From the NCBI GenBank assembly GCA_046727955.1, contig JBKPDO010000176.1:1-33217 (forward strand): a DNA stretch of 33,217 nucleotides, written 5' to 3'. The notes under the pieces were generated by a model. The model was not told the origin of the DNA. It searched no databases and saw nothing but the letters and a program-made list of their open reading frames with translations. How positions within the stretch are numbered: the stretch's first letter is position 1; each line of letters begins with the position of its first letter. A program made the position numbers and the translations under genes. This DNA comes from DASVXQ01 sp046727955 (GTDB lineage Bacteria > Actinomycetota > CALGFH01). This document shows, piece after piece, positions 1-6,315 of this stretch.

Positions 1-1
1 G

Positions 2-154
2 GAACGCATCAAGCTCGGCACCTTCACCGGCCCGGCCGGGACCTTCCGCCAGCGCACCGAGCTCACCACCACCCAGCGCGCCATCCTCACCAAGCTGCGG
101 CTGGCCGAGCCCCCGCGCGTCTGGCAGCTCACCCCGCCGGCGCCAGGCTCCTGA
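2..154 (+). CDS. Transposase C-terminus (partial, IS1634/IS4-like DDE family)
   Basis: An open frame enters from the left edge and ends at TGA 152-154, giving about 50 residues. It carries the motif RTELTTTQRAIL followed by LAEPPRVWQL. This pattern (RTEL, then xxQxAIL, then PP) is common at the C-terminus of IS1634-type DDE transposases. The catalytic core lies outside the window, so the family call rests on a short tail. The last eight codons fall inside the 138-bp repeat that recurs inverted at the right edge, which supports mobile-element origin. It could belong to another IS4-group family. Confidence 0.5.
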   Translation, partial: ERIKLGTFTGPAGTFRQRTELTTTQRAILTKLRLAEPPRVWQLTPPAPGS

Positions 155-267
155 CCAGCGCGAACGCTCGCGCCTAGATACACGCCGCCTGCGCGTGCCA
201 TCGCCCATCTCCGCAGGTCACTGCCCAGATTCGTGGACTATGCGCGACCCGAGCTGCGGAACCCGGG
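130..267 (+). repeat. IS 3' end, left copy of a 138-bp inverted repeat
   Basis: Positions 130-267 match the reverse complement of 33080-33217 with one mismatch (position 142, G here and C in the other copy). The match covers the transposase stop codon and about 113 bp of non-coding DNA. It stops sharply after ACCCGGG at 267, opposite CCCGGGT at the start of the right copy. That sharp limit is probably the IS terminus. The right copy runs off the window, so the true repeat is likely longer and may be a whole IS. Confidence 0.85.
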
Positions 268-430
268 TCATCGCGTGAGGCCGTGGTCATTCATGGAGGT
301 CTGGCGGAACCAGCATGCGATGCCGACGAGGTCGCCCACGCTACCCAGGTGTTCGGCCTTCCATCGCGGTGGCGCAGCGCCCGCCCAGTCGATAGCGGTT
401 GCCGGCCGCGCACGGTGCCGGAGGTGGGTA

Positions 431-838
431 TCAGGGCCGGGCAGACCGGTTGCCAGGTCGTGTGACCTCAGTGATCGCCATCGTGTTGCCGTCTGGGTCC
501 TTGACCCAGGCGGCCCTGAAGCGGTCGGCATCGAAGACGCCGCGCTCGTCGGTCTTGAGGCCGGGCTGGTCGTACCGCTCAAAGACCACGTCCCGCGCCC
601 CGAGCTCGTCCATCGTCTGGTCGAGGTCATCGACGAACCAGCCGGCGAGCGTCGCCGGCGACCTGCCCGCGTTCTGTGGCGAGAGATAGACGAAGATCCC
701 CGTTCCCTGAGCGCAGGGATAGCGCACACCCTGCTCCTCCTCCTCGCCGGGCACCAGCCCCAGCTGCTCCTCGTAGAAGCGCCGTGCCCTGTCGAGGTCC
801 GAGACGGCCATCGCCGCCTCGACGGTGTAGTCGCTCAA
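431..838 (-). CDS. VOC-family (glyoxalase/bleomycin resistance-like) protein
   Basis: A 135-residue cytoplasmic protein with one vicinal-oxygen-chelate fold. The N-terminal beta strand (VEAAMAVSDLDRARRFYEEQLGL) and the C-terminal WVKDPDGNTMAITE strand are both typical of the superfamily. The start is set at a TTG codon (836-838) because AAGGAGG lies nine bases upstream. Earlier in-frame starts would read through the neighbouring NmrA fragment on the other strand. VOC proteins of this type are often unassigned dioxygenase- or isomerase-like enzymes, or metal-dependent binding proteins. The substrate cannot be read from the sequence. Upstream DNA is a rearrangement junction, so its native promoter may be lost. 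Confidence 0.8.
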   Translation of the reverse strand: MSDYTVEAAMAVSDLDRARRFYEEQLGLVPGEEEEQGVRYPCAQGTGIFVYLSPQNAGRSPATLAGWFVDDLDQTMDELGARDVVFERYDQPGLKTDERGVFDADRFRAAWVKDPDGNTMAITEVTRPGNRSARP

Positions 839-872
839 TCGCGGGAGCCTCCTTGGTTGTCCATCCCAGAAA

Positions 873-1170
873 CACGATGCGATCGTGCTCGCCCACTCGG
901 TCGGGGTGGATCTTGCGACCGGGGACGGGCTGGCCGATGCCCTGCTGGGTGTCGAGGCGGTTATCGACGTCACCAACACCCCAACCCGCAGCCCCGAGGA
1001 GGCGCGGGCGTTCTTCGCCACGACCACCGGGCGGCCGCTGGACGCCGAACAAAGCGCGAGCGTGCGCCATCATGTGGTGCTGTCGATCGTGGGTGTGGAT
1101 CGGGTGCAGGGCAACGCACACTACGCCGGCAAGCGTGAGCAAGAGCGAGTGGCGTTGGCCGGCTCGATCC
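873..1170 (+). pseudogene. NmrA-like NAD(P)-binding SDR oxidoreductase, internal fragment
   Basis: The frame reads HDAIVLAHSVGVDLATGDGL and then continues with AVIDVTNTP, FFATTTGR, VRHHVVLSIVGVD and YAGKREQE. These are recognisable middle segments of NmrA-type, NAD(P)H-binding atypical short-chain dehydrogenases. The N-terminal GxxGxxG nucleotide-binding loop is missing; the fragment begins just upstream of the VOC gene start on the opposite strand. The C-terminal half is also missing, because at 1171 the sequence switches to pirin in a different frame. It is therefore a remnant and not a working enzyme. A translation could continue to 1265, but the last 30 or so residues are arginine-rich out-of-frame pirin. 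Confidence 0.7.
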
Positions 1171-1245
1171 CAGCACCAGGACTCCAACGGCGGCGGCGGG
1201 CTCATCACCGACGGCGACACCCGGTGGATGACCGCAGGAGCGGGA
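1171..1245 (+). pseudogene. Pirin internal fragment
   Basis: Twenty-five codons read QHQDSNGGGGLITDGDT followed by RWMTAGAG. They match the intact pirin at 24188-25189 (residues 98-121) almost exactly. The fragment is fused on its left to an NmrA-like fragment at CCAGCACCAGGA. On the right it stops at the same place as the truncated pirin at 16539-16934 and is followed by a related sequence. It has no start codon, no metal-binding residues and no function of its own. Confidence 0.8.
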
Positions 1246-1290
1246 TTGTCATTCTGCCAACCTGAATCACGCTGCTGACCTGTACGGATG
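1242..1290 (+). repeat. Pirin-junction repeat, copy 1
   Basis: These 49 bases follow the pirin fragment. They align without gaps to 16898-16946, which follows the other truncated pirin, with about 35 of 49 positions identical. The last 15 or so are nearly identical (CTGACCTGT, then CGGATG). Copy 2 contains an 8-bp hairpin that is degenerate here. It looks like the end of a mobile element or a recombination site, but I cannot name it. Confidence 0.55.
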
Positions 1291-1579
1291 GCCGTGAAGC
1301 CGGTATGACACGACGGCTCACGATCTCATCGGGATTTGGCCCGAGCACGGCGGGTCCTTCTCGGGTGGGTGCTGCTGCTTCGGCCCAGCCTCCACTCATG
1401 CGCTTTCCCACCTGAGGCGCCGGTGACAAGCGCCGCGTTCTTCGTTCACTGCTCCTGATATGCATGCGAACAGGTACTGCAGGCTCGAACCCTGTGCCCC
1501 TCTCCGTCAAACTTGCCGATGTGATGATTGGTCAGCAGCGACAGACGATGAGTCGCTGCCTGCCCGCGGTCGCCGATCA

Positions 1580-2320
1580 ATGAGCGCCTTGTTCGCCTAC
1601 GACGACGCGGTCGTGGAGCGGTACCCGACAATCCGCGCGGGCGTCGTCCATGCGACCGGCCTGGACAATGGACCCAGCCCACTGGAGCTGCTTGATGAGT
1701 TCCGAGCGGAGCAGCGAGCCGTCTCCGCGAGGTTGAACGAGACCGCGATCGCGGATCTCCCTTCGATCGCCGCTTGGCGCCGCGCGTTCAGCCAGTTCGG
1801 GGCCAAACCTACCCAATACCGCAACGCCGCCGAGGCGCTACTCCGAAGACTCGCCAAGGTGGGCGACATCCCGCCCATCAATACCCTCGTCGACTTCGGC
1901 AACCTCGTCTCGATCCGCTACGCCGTGCCCGTCGCTGTGTTCGACCAGTCCAGCATCTCCGGCTCCACAACCGTTCGGTTCGCTACCGGCACCGAGCTCT
2001 TCACCGACCTCGGATCAACCGACAGCGTCTCTCCAGAGCCTGGGGAGGTCATCTTCGTCGACAGCAACAACGATGTGAGCGCTCGACGTTGGTGCTGGCG
2101 CCAAAGTGCCAAGAGTGCGACCAACCCGACGACGGTCGAGGCGCTCATCGTCGTCGAAGCCCTTCACGACACCGCCGGCCGAGACATCGAGTCGGCACTT
2201 CGTGACCTCACCTCGCTGCTCGCCTTGTACCAGCCCCACAGCCAGACCACGTCACATGTCCTGTCGCCGGCCAACCCAAGCAATGGGGCAGGCTTCTCGC
2301 GGAGGTCCAGTAGCCCTTGA
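1580..2320 (+). CDS. B3/B4 tRNA-binding domain protein
   Basis: A 246-residue protein with a B3/B4 domain, the tRNA-binding module of the phenylalanyl-tRNA synthetase beta chain that also occurs free-standing (COG3382-like). Telltale stretches are KPTQYRNAAEALLRRL near residues 73-88, GDIPPINTLVDFGNLVSIRY just after, and later VEALIVVEALHD. Free-standing members are thought to act in tRNA editing or trans-editing, but most are uncharacterised. The ATG at 1580 is chosen because family similarity starts soon after it; the Shine-Dalgarno site is weak. The final residues, from about PSNGAGF on, are low-complexity. The gene stands alone between mobile-element debris. Confidence 0.75.
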   Translation: MSALFAYDDAVVERYPTIRAGVVHATGLDNGPSPLELLDEFRAEQRAVSARLNETAIADLPSIAAWRRAFSQFGAKPTQYRNAAEALLRRLAKVGDIPPINTLVDFGNLVSIRYAVPVAVFDQSSISGSTTVRFATGTELFTDLGSTDSVSPEPGEVIFVDSNNDVSARRWCWRQSAKSATNPTTVEALIVVEALHDTAGRDIESALRDLTSLLALYQPHSQTTSHVLSPANPSNGAGFSRRSSSP

Positions 2321-2490
2321 GTGGGTCGTCGGGCGGGCGGACCGACCTACGCTGATGCATGGCTGGCGCGGAGTCCCTGGCAGGCGATCGCGATCATGCG
2401 ACCCCGGCGCCGGGGTCGGCAGCGGGACGTTCCCGGGCCAGGCAGCCCTCGATGAGGGCCGGCTGGCGGGAGCTGCTCCTGCCAGGCGCC

Positions 2491-2661
2491 AGGACCGTCC
2501 AGGTACAGGCCGCAAGCGCAGTCCAGCGCCTCTCCGGGTGCGCCGATCGGCAGGCCGCTTGGCAGCACCGAGTCCTCATAGCCGTCGCGGCCGGCCAGGT
2601 AGATAGCAAAGCCCCACAGGCTGGCCGAGTCGGCACAGCGCAGCTGCTCGGCCAGCCAGCT
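2491..2661 (-). pseudogene. Possible C-terminal remnant of an unrecognised protein
   Basis: The minus strand has a protein-like segment WLAEQLRCADSASLWGFAIYL followed by DGYEDSVLPSG and EALDCACGLYL. It looks like a genuine compact domain end and unlike GC-driven noise, but it has no start, no stop and no clear partner. It sits directly next to the 5' end of a decayed IS630 transposase, so it may be flanking gene debris. I do not recognise the family. Confidence 0.3.
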
Positions 2662-2694
2662 GGGGCTGGCCGGTGGGAGGGATGATGGCACAAG

Positions 2695-3480
2695 GTGGCG
2701 GGCACCGCCCATTTTGTGGTCAGGTTGGCCGCGTCGCAGCGCAAGTTCTTCAAGGCGCTGGTGTGCCACCAGACCGCGCAGCAGCAGGTGACCAGGCCCG
2801 GATCGTACGGGGTCCGCCGCGGGCTGGGCCAACCAGGCGATCGCCCATAAGCCGGGGCTGGCGCCCAACACCGTGGGCAAGTGGCGCAGGCGGTCCTGCC
2901 AGGAAGGCGTCGACGGCCTGGCCGACGCAAGCGGCCGGCACCCGCGGGTGTTCCCAGCAGTGGTGGTCGCCGCCGCCAAGGCGGTCGCCTGTGAGCTGCC
3001 CGTCAGGCGCGGGTGCCGCTGTCACGCTGGAGCCTTGCCCAGCTGCACGCCAAGCTGCGGGCCCGCGGGCTGGTCAGCGAGGCGTCGACCACGACGCTGT
3101 GGCGCTGGCTGGTCGCCGACCCGATCAGGCCCTGGCAGCACCAGTGGTGGATCTTGCCCCGGCGACCCGGCGTTTGCCGCTAAGGCTGGGTGGTCTTGGA
3201 CCTGTACCAGCGGGGCTTCCAGGCAGCGGAGCTGGGTGCCGACGAGTCCCTCCTCAGCGCCGATGACAAGACCCAGGTCCAGGCGCGCTGCCGCTGCTAT
3301 CCGACCCTGCCACCCGCCAAGGCCCGCCGGATGCGGGTCGAGCATGAGGACGAGCGCCGCGGGGCGCTGGCCTACCTGGCGGCCTGGGACGTGCACCACG
3401 CCCGGCTGTTCGGCCGCTGCGAGGCCTCGACTGGGATCGACCCGTTCGGGCGGCTGGTCGCGCAGGTCATGACCACGCAG
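2695..3480 (+). pseudogene. IS630-family transposase, frameshifted and truncated
   Basis: Pieces in different frames reconstruct an IS630-type transposase. They are LAASQRKFFKALVCHQTA near 2720-2780, a helix-turn-helix stretch NTVGKWRRR near 2870, then WSLAQLHAKLRARGLVSEAS, TTTLWRWLVADPIRPWQ, and the DDE-region text LSADDKTQVQARCR, AYLAAWDVHHARLFGRCE and GRLVAQVMTTQ. At least two frameshifts lie between 2790 and 3190. The C-terminal part carrying the last catalytic acidic residue is cut off at about 3480, where an opposing IS701-like sequence begins. It cannot encode an active transposase. Confidence 0.75.
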
Positions 3481-3950
3481 GTACCAGGTGGAAAGCTTCG
3501 GCAGCGTGGCTGGGTCGGTGGTGGCCACCACCAGCCGGTGGCGGCGGTCAGGCCTCCAGCCGCCCAGCACCGCGTCGGCGGCTCACCAGGTCTCGGTGTG
3601 GCCGTCGCGGAAGCGGCGGATGACCCGCCGCCACGGTCCGGGCCGACTCGGGCCGTCCCAGCCCAGCTCGCGGGCGGCCTCCACCGGGGTGTGCGGCTCG
3701 TCCTCCGGCGCCCAGATGCCCTTGCGGGGCTTGAGTGCCAGCACGAACGGCACCCCGGCGCGACCCAGCGCCTCGACAAACCCGGTGTTGTCGCCGTAGA
3801 AGCAGTCGGCCACCACCGCCCGGGACGGGATCTTGGCCAGTTTGGGCGGCGACGACCAGCTCGGCGGCCAGCCGCGGCGCGGTCGTCGATTCGGGGCGGC
3901 CGCCGTCGCGGCGTCGCGGTGGCCGAGAGCCGGGACTGGCTGGGCTGCGA
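3481..3950 (-). pseudogene. IS701-like transposase remnant with nonsense and frameshift
   Basis: The minus strand encodes KLAKIPSRAVVADCFYGDN, FVEALGRAGVPFVLALKPRKG, and then the tryptophan-rich RRFRDGHTETW. After an in-frame TGA at 3583-3585 it continues AADAVLGGW and RLVVATTDPATLPKLSTWYL. These are hallmark segments of IS701-family DDE transposases (VVAD.FYG.N and VVATTDP). A frameshift near 3850 breaks the link to the preceding PRLAAELVVAA segment. Both ends are missing. It meets the IS630 remnant head-on at about 3480, so one element probably inserted into the other before decay. Confidence 0.7.
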
Positions 3951-4148
3951 CCGCTGCTCGTGGACGAGCGGACCGGTGGTCGTGGTCGTGGCTGCGAGCA
4001 GCGCGAACTTCAAGAGCCAGCCAAAGGATGGAAACGCCCTTACGACTCTCCCGTGGACCAGCCCCTTCCTGCGAGAGTTGGACTTCAAGCAGGCCAACTG
4101 CACGAATGACCCGGCGGTCCGGTCCATTCTGGGTGGCCCTCGTCTTGA

Positions 4149-5063
4149 TCAGAATCCAGCAAGCCCCCCCACACAGATCGGCGGCGACATATGCGCCAGC
4201 CGCACCGCGCCCCAAGCCAGCATGCCACCGGCCCGGCTGGTGGTGTGCATGGCCGCCTGGCCTGGAACTCTGACGGAGAGCACAAGACTGGAGCCTGGTT
4301 CCTTTGGAAGGGGCGGTTGTCGCCGGTCGTGCGATCGCTCGTAGACGCTGACATGGCGCCAACTGCTGGCGGTGTACGGCTCGCCGTTCCAGCCTCCCCA
4401 TCGCTCACGCAACTGGAGGCCGGCGATGCGAGCCATGAGGTCGAACTCGGGCGGGTAGGCCAGGCGCAGCCTGATCGGGCTGAAGATGAGGCCCTCGGCG
4501 CCGATGCGGACGTGGTTCTCGTCGAGGATCTGGGTCACGGGGTCGTACCGGCAGACGTCCAGCACGACGTGGTCGACCCCGATGTGCTCGGCGTCGACAT
4601 ACTGGTGGCCAGGCCGTGAGGGGGCGGTCGGGACGCGGCACTCCAGCACGAACACGCCGTCGTCGGTCAGGTGATGGGCGGCGTTCTGGAGGCATCGGAC
4701 CTGGTCGTCCTGCGTGAGCAGATTGCCGATCGTGTTGTAAACGAGGTAGACCAGTCCGTAGGTGCGTCCGGTGCTGACGCGGGACATGTCGCCCATGGTC
4801 ACTTTGACGTTGTTGCCGTCCGGCTTCTCGCGCATCCGGTCAACCATGTCCTGCGACAGCTCGATGCCGTCCACGCGCACGCCCGCTTTCACGAGCGGCA
4901 GGGCGATACGACCGGTACCCACGGCGAACTCCAGCGCGTCTTGCCGACCGGCGAGCTGGGCGAGGAACGCGACGGTCTGCTCCTCGTCGCCTCGGGTGTC
5001 GACGGCGTCGTAGCGCTTTGACTCCTCATATCCGAAGCTCGTCCTGGGGTCGAAGCCCTCCAT
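4149..5063 (-). CDS. Class I SAM-dependent methyltransferase with abnormal C-terminal tail
   Basis: A 304-residue reading frame. Residues 1 to about 244 form a typical small-molecule SAM methyltransferase: motif I ALEFAVGTGRIALPL at residues 43-57, the acidic end of beta-2 (VDGIELS, 64-70), and a MGDMSRV loop near 90-96. Homologues end soon after the equivalent of HVSVYER (near 237-243). Here another 60 residues follow (4149-4331) without recognisable fold, reading into DNA next to the IS701 remnant. The normal stop was probably lost by rearrangement. The start is well supported by GAAAGGAAG five bases before ATG. The methyl acceptor is unknown. Confidence 0.75.
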   Translation of the reverse strand: MEGFDPRTSFGYEESKRYDAVDTRGDEEQTVAFLAQLAGRQDALEFAVGTGRIALPLVKAGVRVDGIELSQDMVDRMREKPDGNNVKVTMGDMSRVSTGRTYGLVYLVYNTIGNLLTQDDQVRCLQNAAHHLTDDGVFVLECRVPTAPSRPGHQYVDAEHIGVDHVVLDVCRYDPVTQILDENHVRIGAEGLIFSPIRLRLAYPPEFDLMARIAGLQLRERWGGWNGEPYTASSWRHVSVYERSHDRRQPPLPKEPGSSLVLSVRVPGQAAMHTTSRAGGMLAWGAVRLAHMSPPICVGGLAGF

Positions 5064-5187
5064 GGCATCTTCCTTTCTGACCAGGCGTGCACCGGTATAT
5101 GTCCCCTCAACGTGTTAACGCCGCGTTGGGACGGCGTGAGCGCTGTGATGGTCGTCCCATTGATGCTCACGCGGCTCCACACAATTC

Positions 5188-5517
5188 CTATGTTGGCGCC
5201 ACCCGCCAGCGGCGATTGCGCCCCACGGTCAAAAGCCAGGCGACGGCCACCGCCACGAACATGGCAAGCAAGCTCACAAGGATGGACTGGCTGGCGATCC
5301 AGGCCACCCAGGTCGCGACGATGATCAGGATGGCCAGCAGCGGATACCAGAACCAGTTCTTGCGTGCCAACCTAACGACGAGCAAGGCTGCCAGCAACAG
5401 GGCCGGCAAGACGCCGACGGTTCGAAGCGTCGGGGCCATCGACTGAGCCAGAAGGCCCGCGCCACGCTCAGGCAGCGCAAACACTCGCTGAGAAGCGGCC
5501 GGCATGCTAATCCGCAT
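5188..5517 (-). CDS. Small three-helix membrane protein
   Basis: A 109-residue protein with three predicted membrane helices: VGVLPALLLAALLVVRLA, WYPLLAILIIVATWVAWIA, and ILVSLLAMFVAVAVAWLLTV, ending in a basic tail. I do not recognise a family. It follows the 2TM-domain gene by only 17 bp on the same strand, so the two are probably co-transcribed. The start at 5517 is chosen because the upstream stretch overlaps the 2TM gene. A second ATG four codons later is possible, as the ribosome-binding site is weak. Confidence 0.55.
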   Translation of the reverse strand: MRISMPAASQRVFALPERGAGLLAQSMAPTLRTVGVLPALLLAALLVVRLARKNWFWYPLLAILIIVATWVAWIASQSILVSLLAMFVAVAVAWLLTVGRNRRWRVAPT

Positions 5518-5534
5518 ATCCACCGCGGCCCGCG

Positions 5535-5897
5535 TCAGGAGCCAGCGTCCGGCCCGCTCCTGCGATCGCTGCGTCGTTCCATGTACTTGTCGATCTGGCG
5601 CCGCTCCCAGTTCGCGCCGAACAGCCCGCCAAGACCGAACAGGCCGATGCCCGTAATGACGACGGCGAGCCCGGTGCCCAGCATCGGCCAGTAGAACCAC
5701 CAGCTGGTCGAATCGTCCGCCAGGTCGATCGCGAACCACATCAGGCTGAGCGCCAGATAGATGGCCACGATGGTGGCAAAGATCCGCTTGCGGCGAATCC
5801 AGCGGCGCGCCTCAGCCAGCGCACTGTCCCGATCGTCAGGGGTCACGTGCTCTGGATCGGAGTGGTATTGGCGGCGGGGGTCGCTTGATTGGGACAT
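5535..5897 (-). CDS. 2TM-domain membrane protein
   Basis: A 120-residue protein matching the 2TM domain family. A charged N-terminus leads into AEARRWIRRKRIFATIVAIYLALSL, then a short extracytoplasmic loop (DDSTSWWFYWPM), a second helix (GTGLAVVITGIGLFGLGGLFG), and WERRQIDKYMERR. This layout, with helix 1 preceded by a basic RRK segment and helix 2 followed by W(E)RRQIDKYME, is typical. The family function is unknown, though the domain is also found attached to regulators. The start is certain: AAAGGAGG sits five bases before ATG. Confidence 0.85.
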   Translation of the reverse strand: MSQSSDPRRQYHSDPEHVTPDDRDSALAEARRWIRRKRIFATIVAIYLALSLMWFAIDLADDSTSWWFYWPMLGTGLAVVITGIGLFGLGGLFGANWERRQIDKYMERRSDRRSGPDAGS

Positions 5898-6250
5898 CGT
5901 TCCTCCTTTCCTGCCGCAGTGCCGGCTTTGTTGTCAGGATCTCCAGTCGTGGCCGTCGCGGGAGTCGTGCTCCACCGCCATGCCACCAGGTCGGGCGCGA
6001 CCAGCAGCGGCTCCTGCCCGGTGGACCAAGGTGGGGAGGGTGATCTCAGTACGGCAGGAGCCGGCCGGACGGGGTGCGCCGGTCGACCGGGCTCGCCGGC
6101 CGGTGGCCGCGCTGCCGCCTGACCCGCAGCCGCTGGCGTCGTGGCGGTCGAGGCTCGGGCCGTGGAGCGGGTATCTGGTGCATCTTGTGCCTCCATGTGG
6201 GTGACCAGTCGGGTCGGTGAGGAGTTCGTCACGCTGAGACTCACGCGCAT
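5843..6250 (-). CDS. Doubtful small proline/alanine-rich reading frame with a good RBS
   Basis: A 135-residue frame starts with MRVSLSVTNSSPTRL and has GGAGG seven bases before its ATG, which is why it is listed. The first nine residues resemble the start of F420-dependent luciferase-like oxidoreductases, but nothing after them fits that family. The rest is low-complexity A/P/T sequence. It overlaps the start of the 2TM gene by 55 bp in another frame. It may be a leftover 5' end of a lost gene. Otherwise 5898-6315 shows nothing recognisable. Confidence 0.22.
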   Translation of the reverse strand: MRVSLSVTNSSPTRLVTHMEAQDAPDTRSTARASTATTPAAAGQAAARPPAGEPGRPAHPVRPAPAVLRSPSPPWSTGQEPLLVAPDLVAWRWSTTPATATTGDPDNKAGTAAGKEERCPNQATPAANTTPIQST

Positions 6251-6315
6251 CACGCAACCTCCACACCTGGGCCGCGGTTCGCGTCGCCTCAGCGGCGGTG
6301 CCGCGGCGGGAGCGC

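Noticed and set aside
1470..1520. tRNA-like 3' end (GCAGG, CTCGAAC, CCTGT, then CCTCTCCG)
   Set aside because: The T-arm can fold, but the T-loop lacks TTCGA, three extra bases precede the acceptor-like part, and no D or anticodon arm fits upstream. It may be a decayed tRNA-Ser end or attachment-site scar, but it is not a tRNA. The minus-strand frame reading TGFEPA here is the usual spurious product of such sequence.
3583..3585. In-frame TGA in the IS701-like frame as a possible selenocysteine or recoding site
   Set aside because: It replaces a conserved tryptophan codon (TGG to TGA) in an element that also has a frameshift and lost ends, so simple decay explains it.
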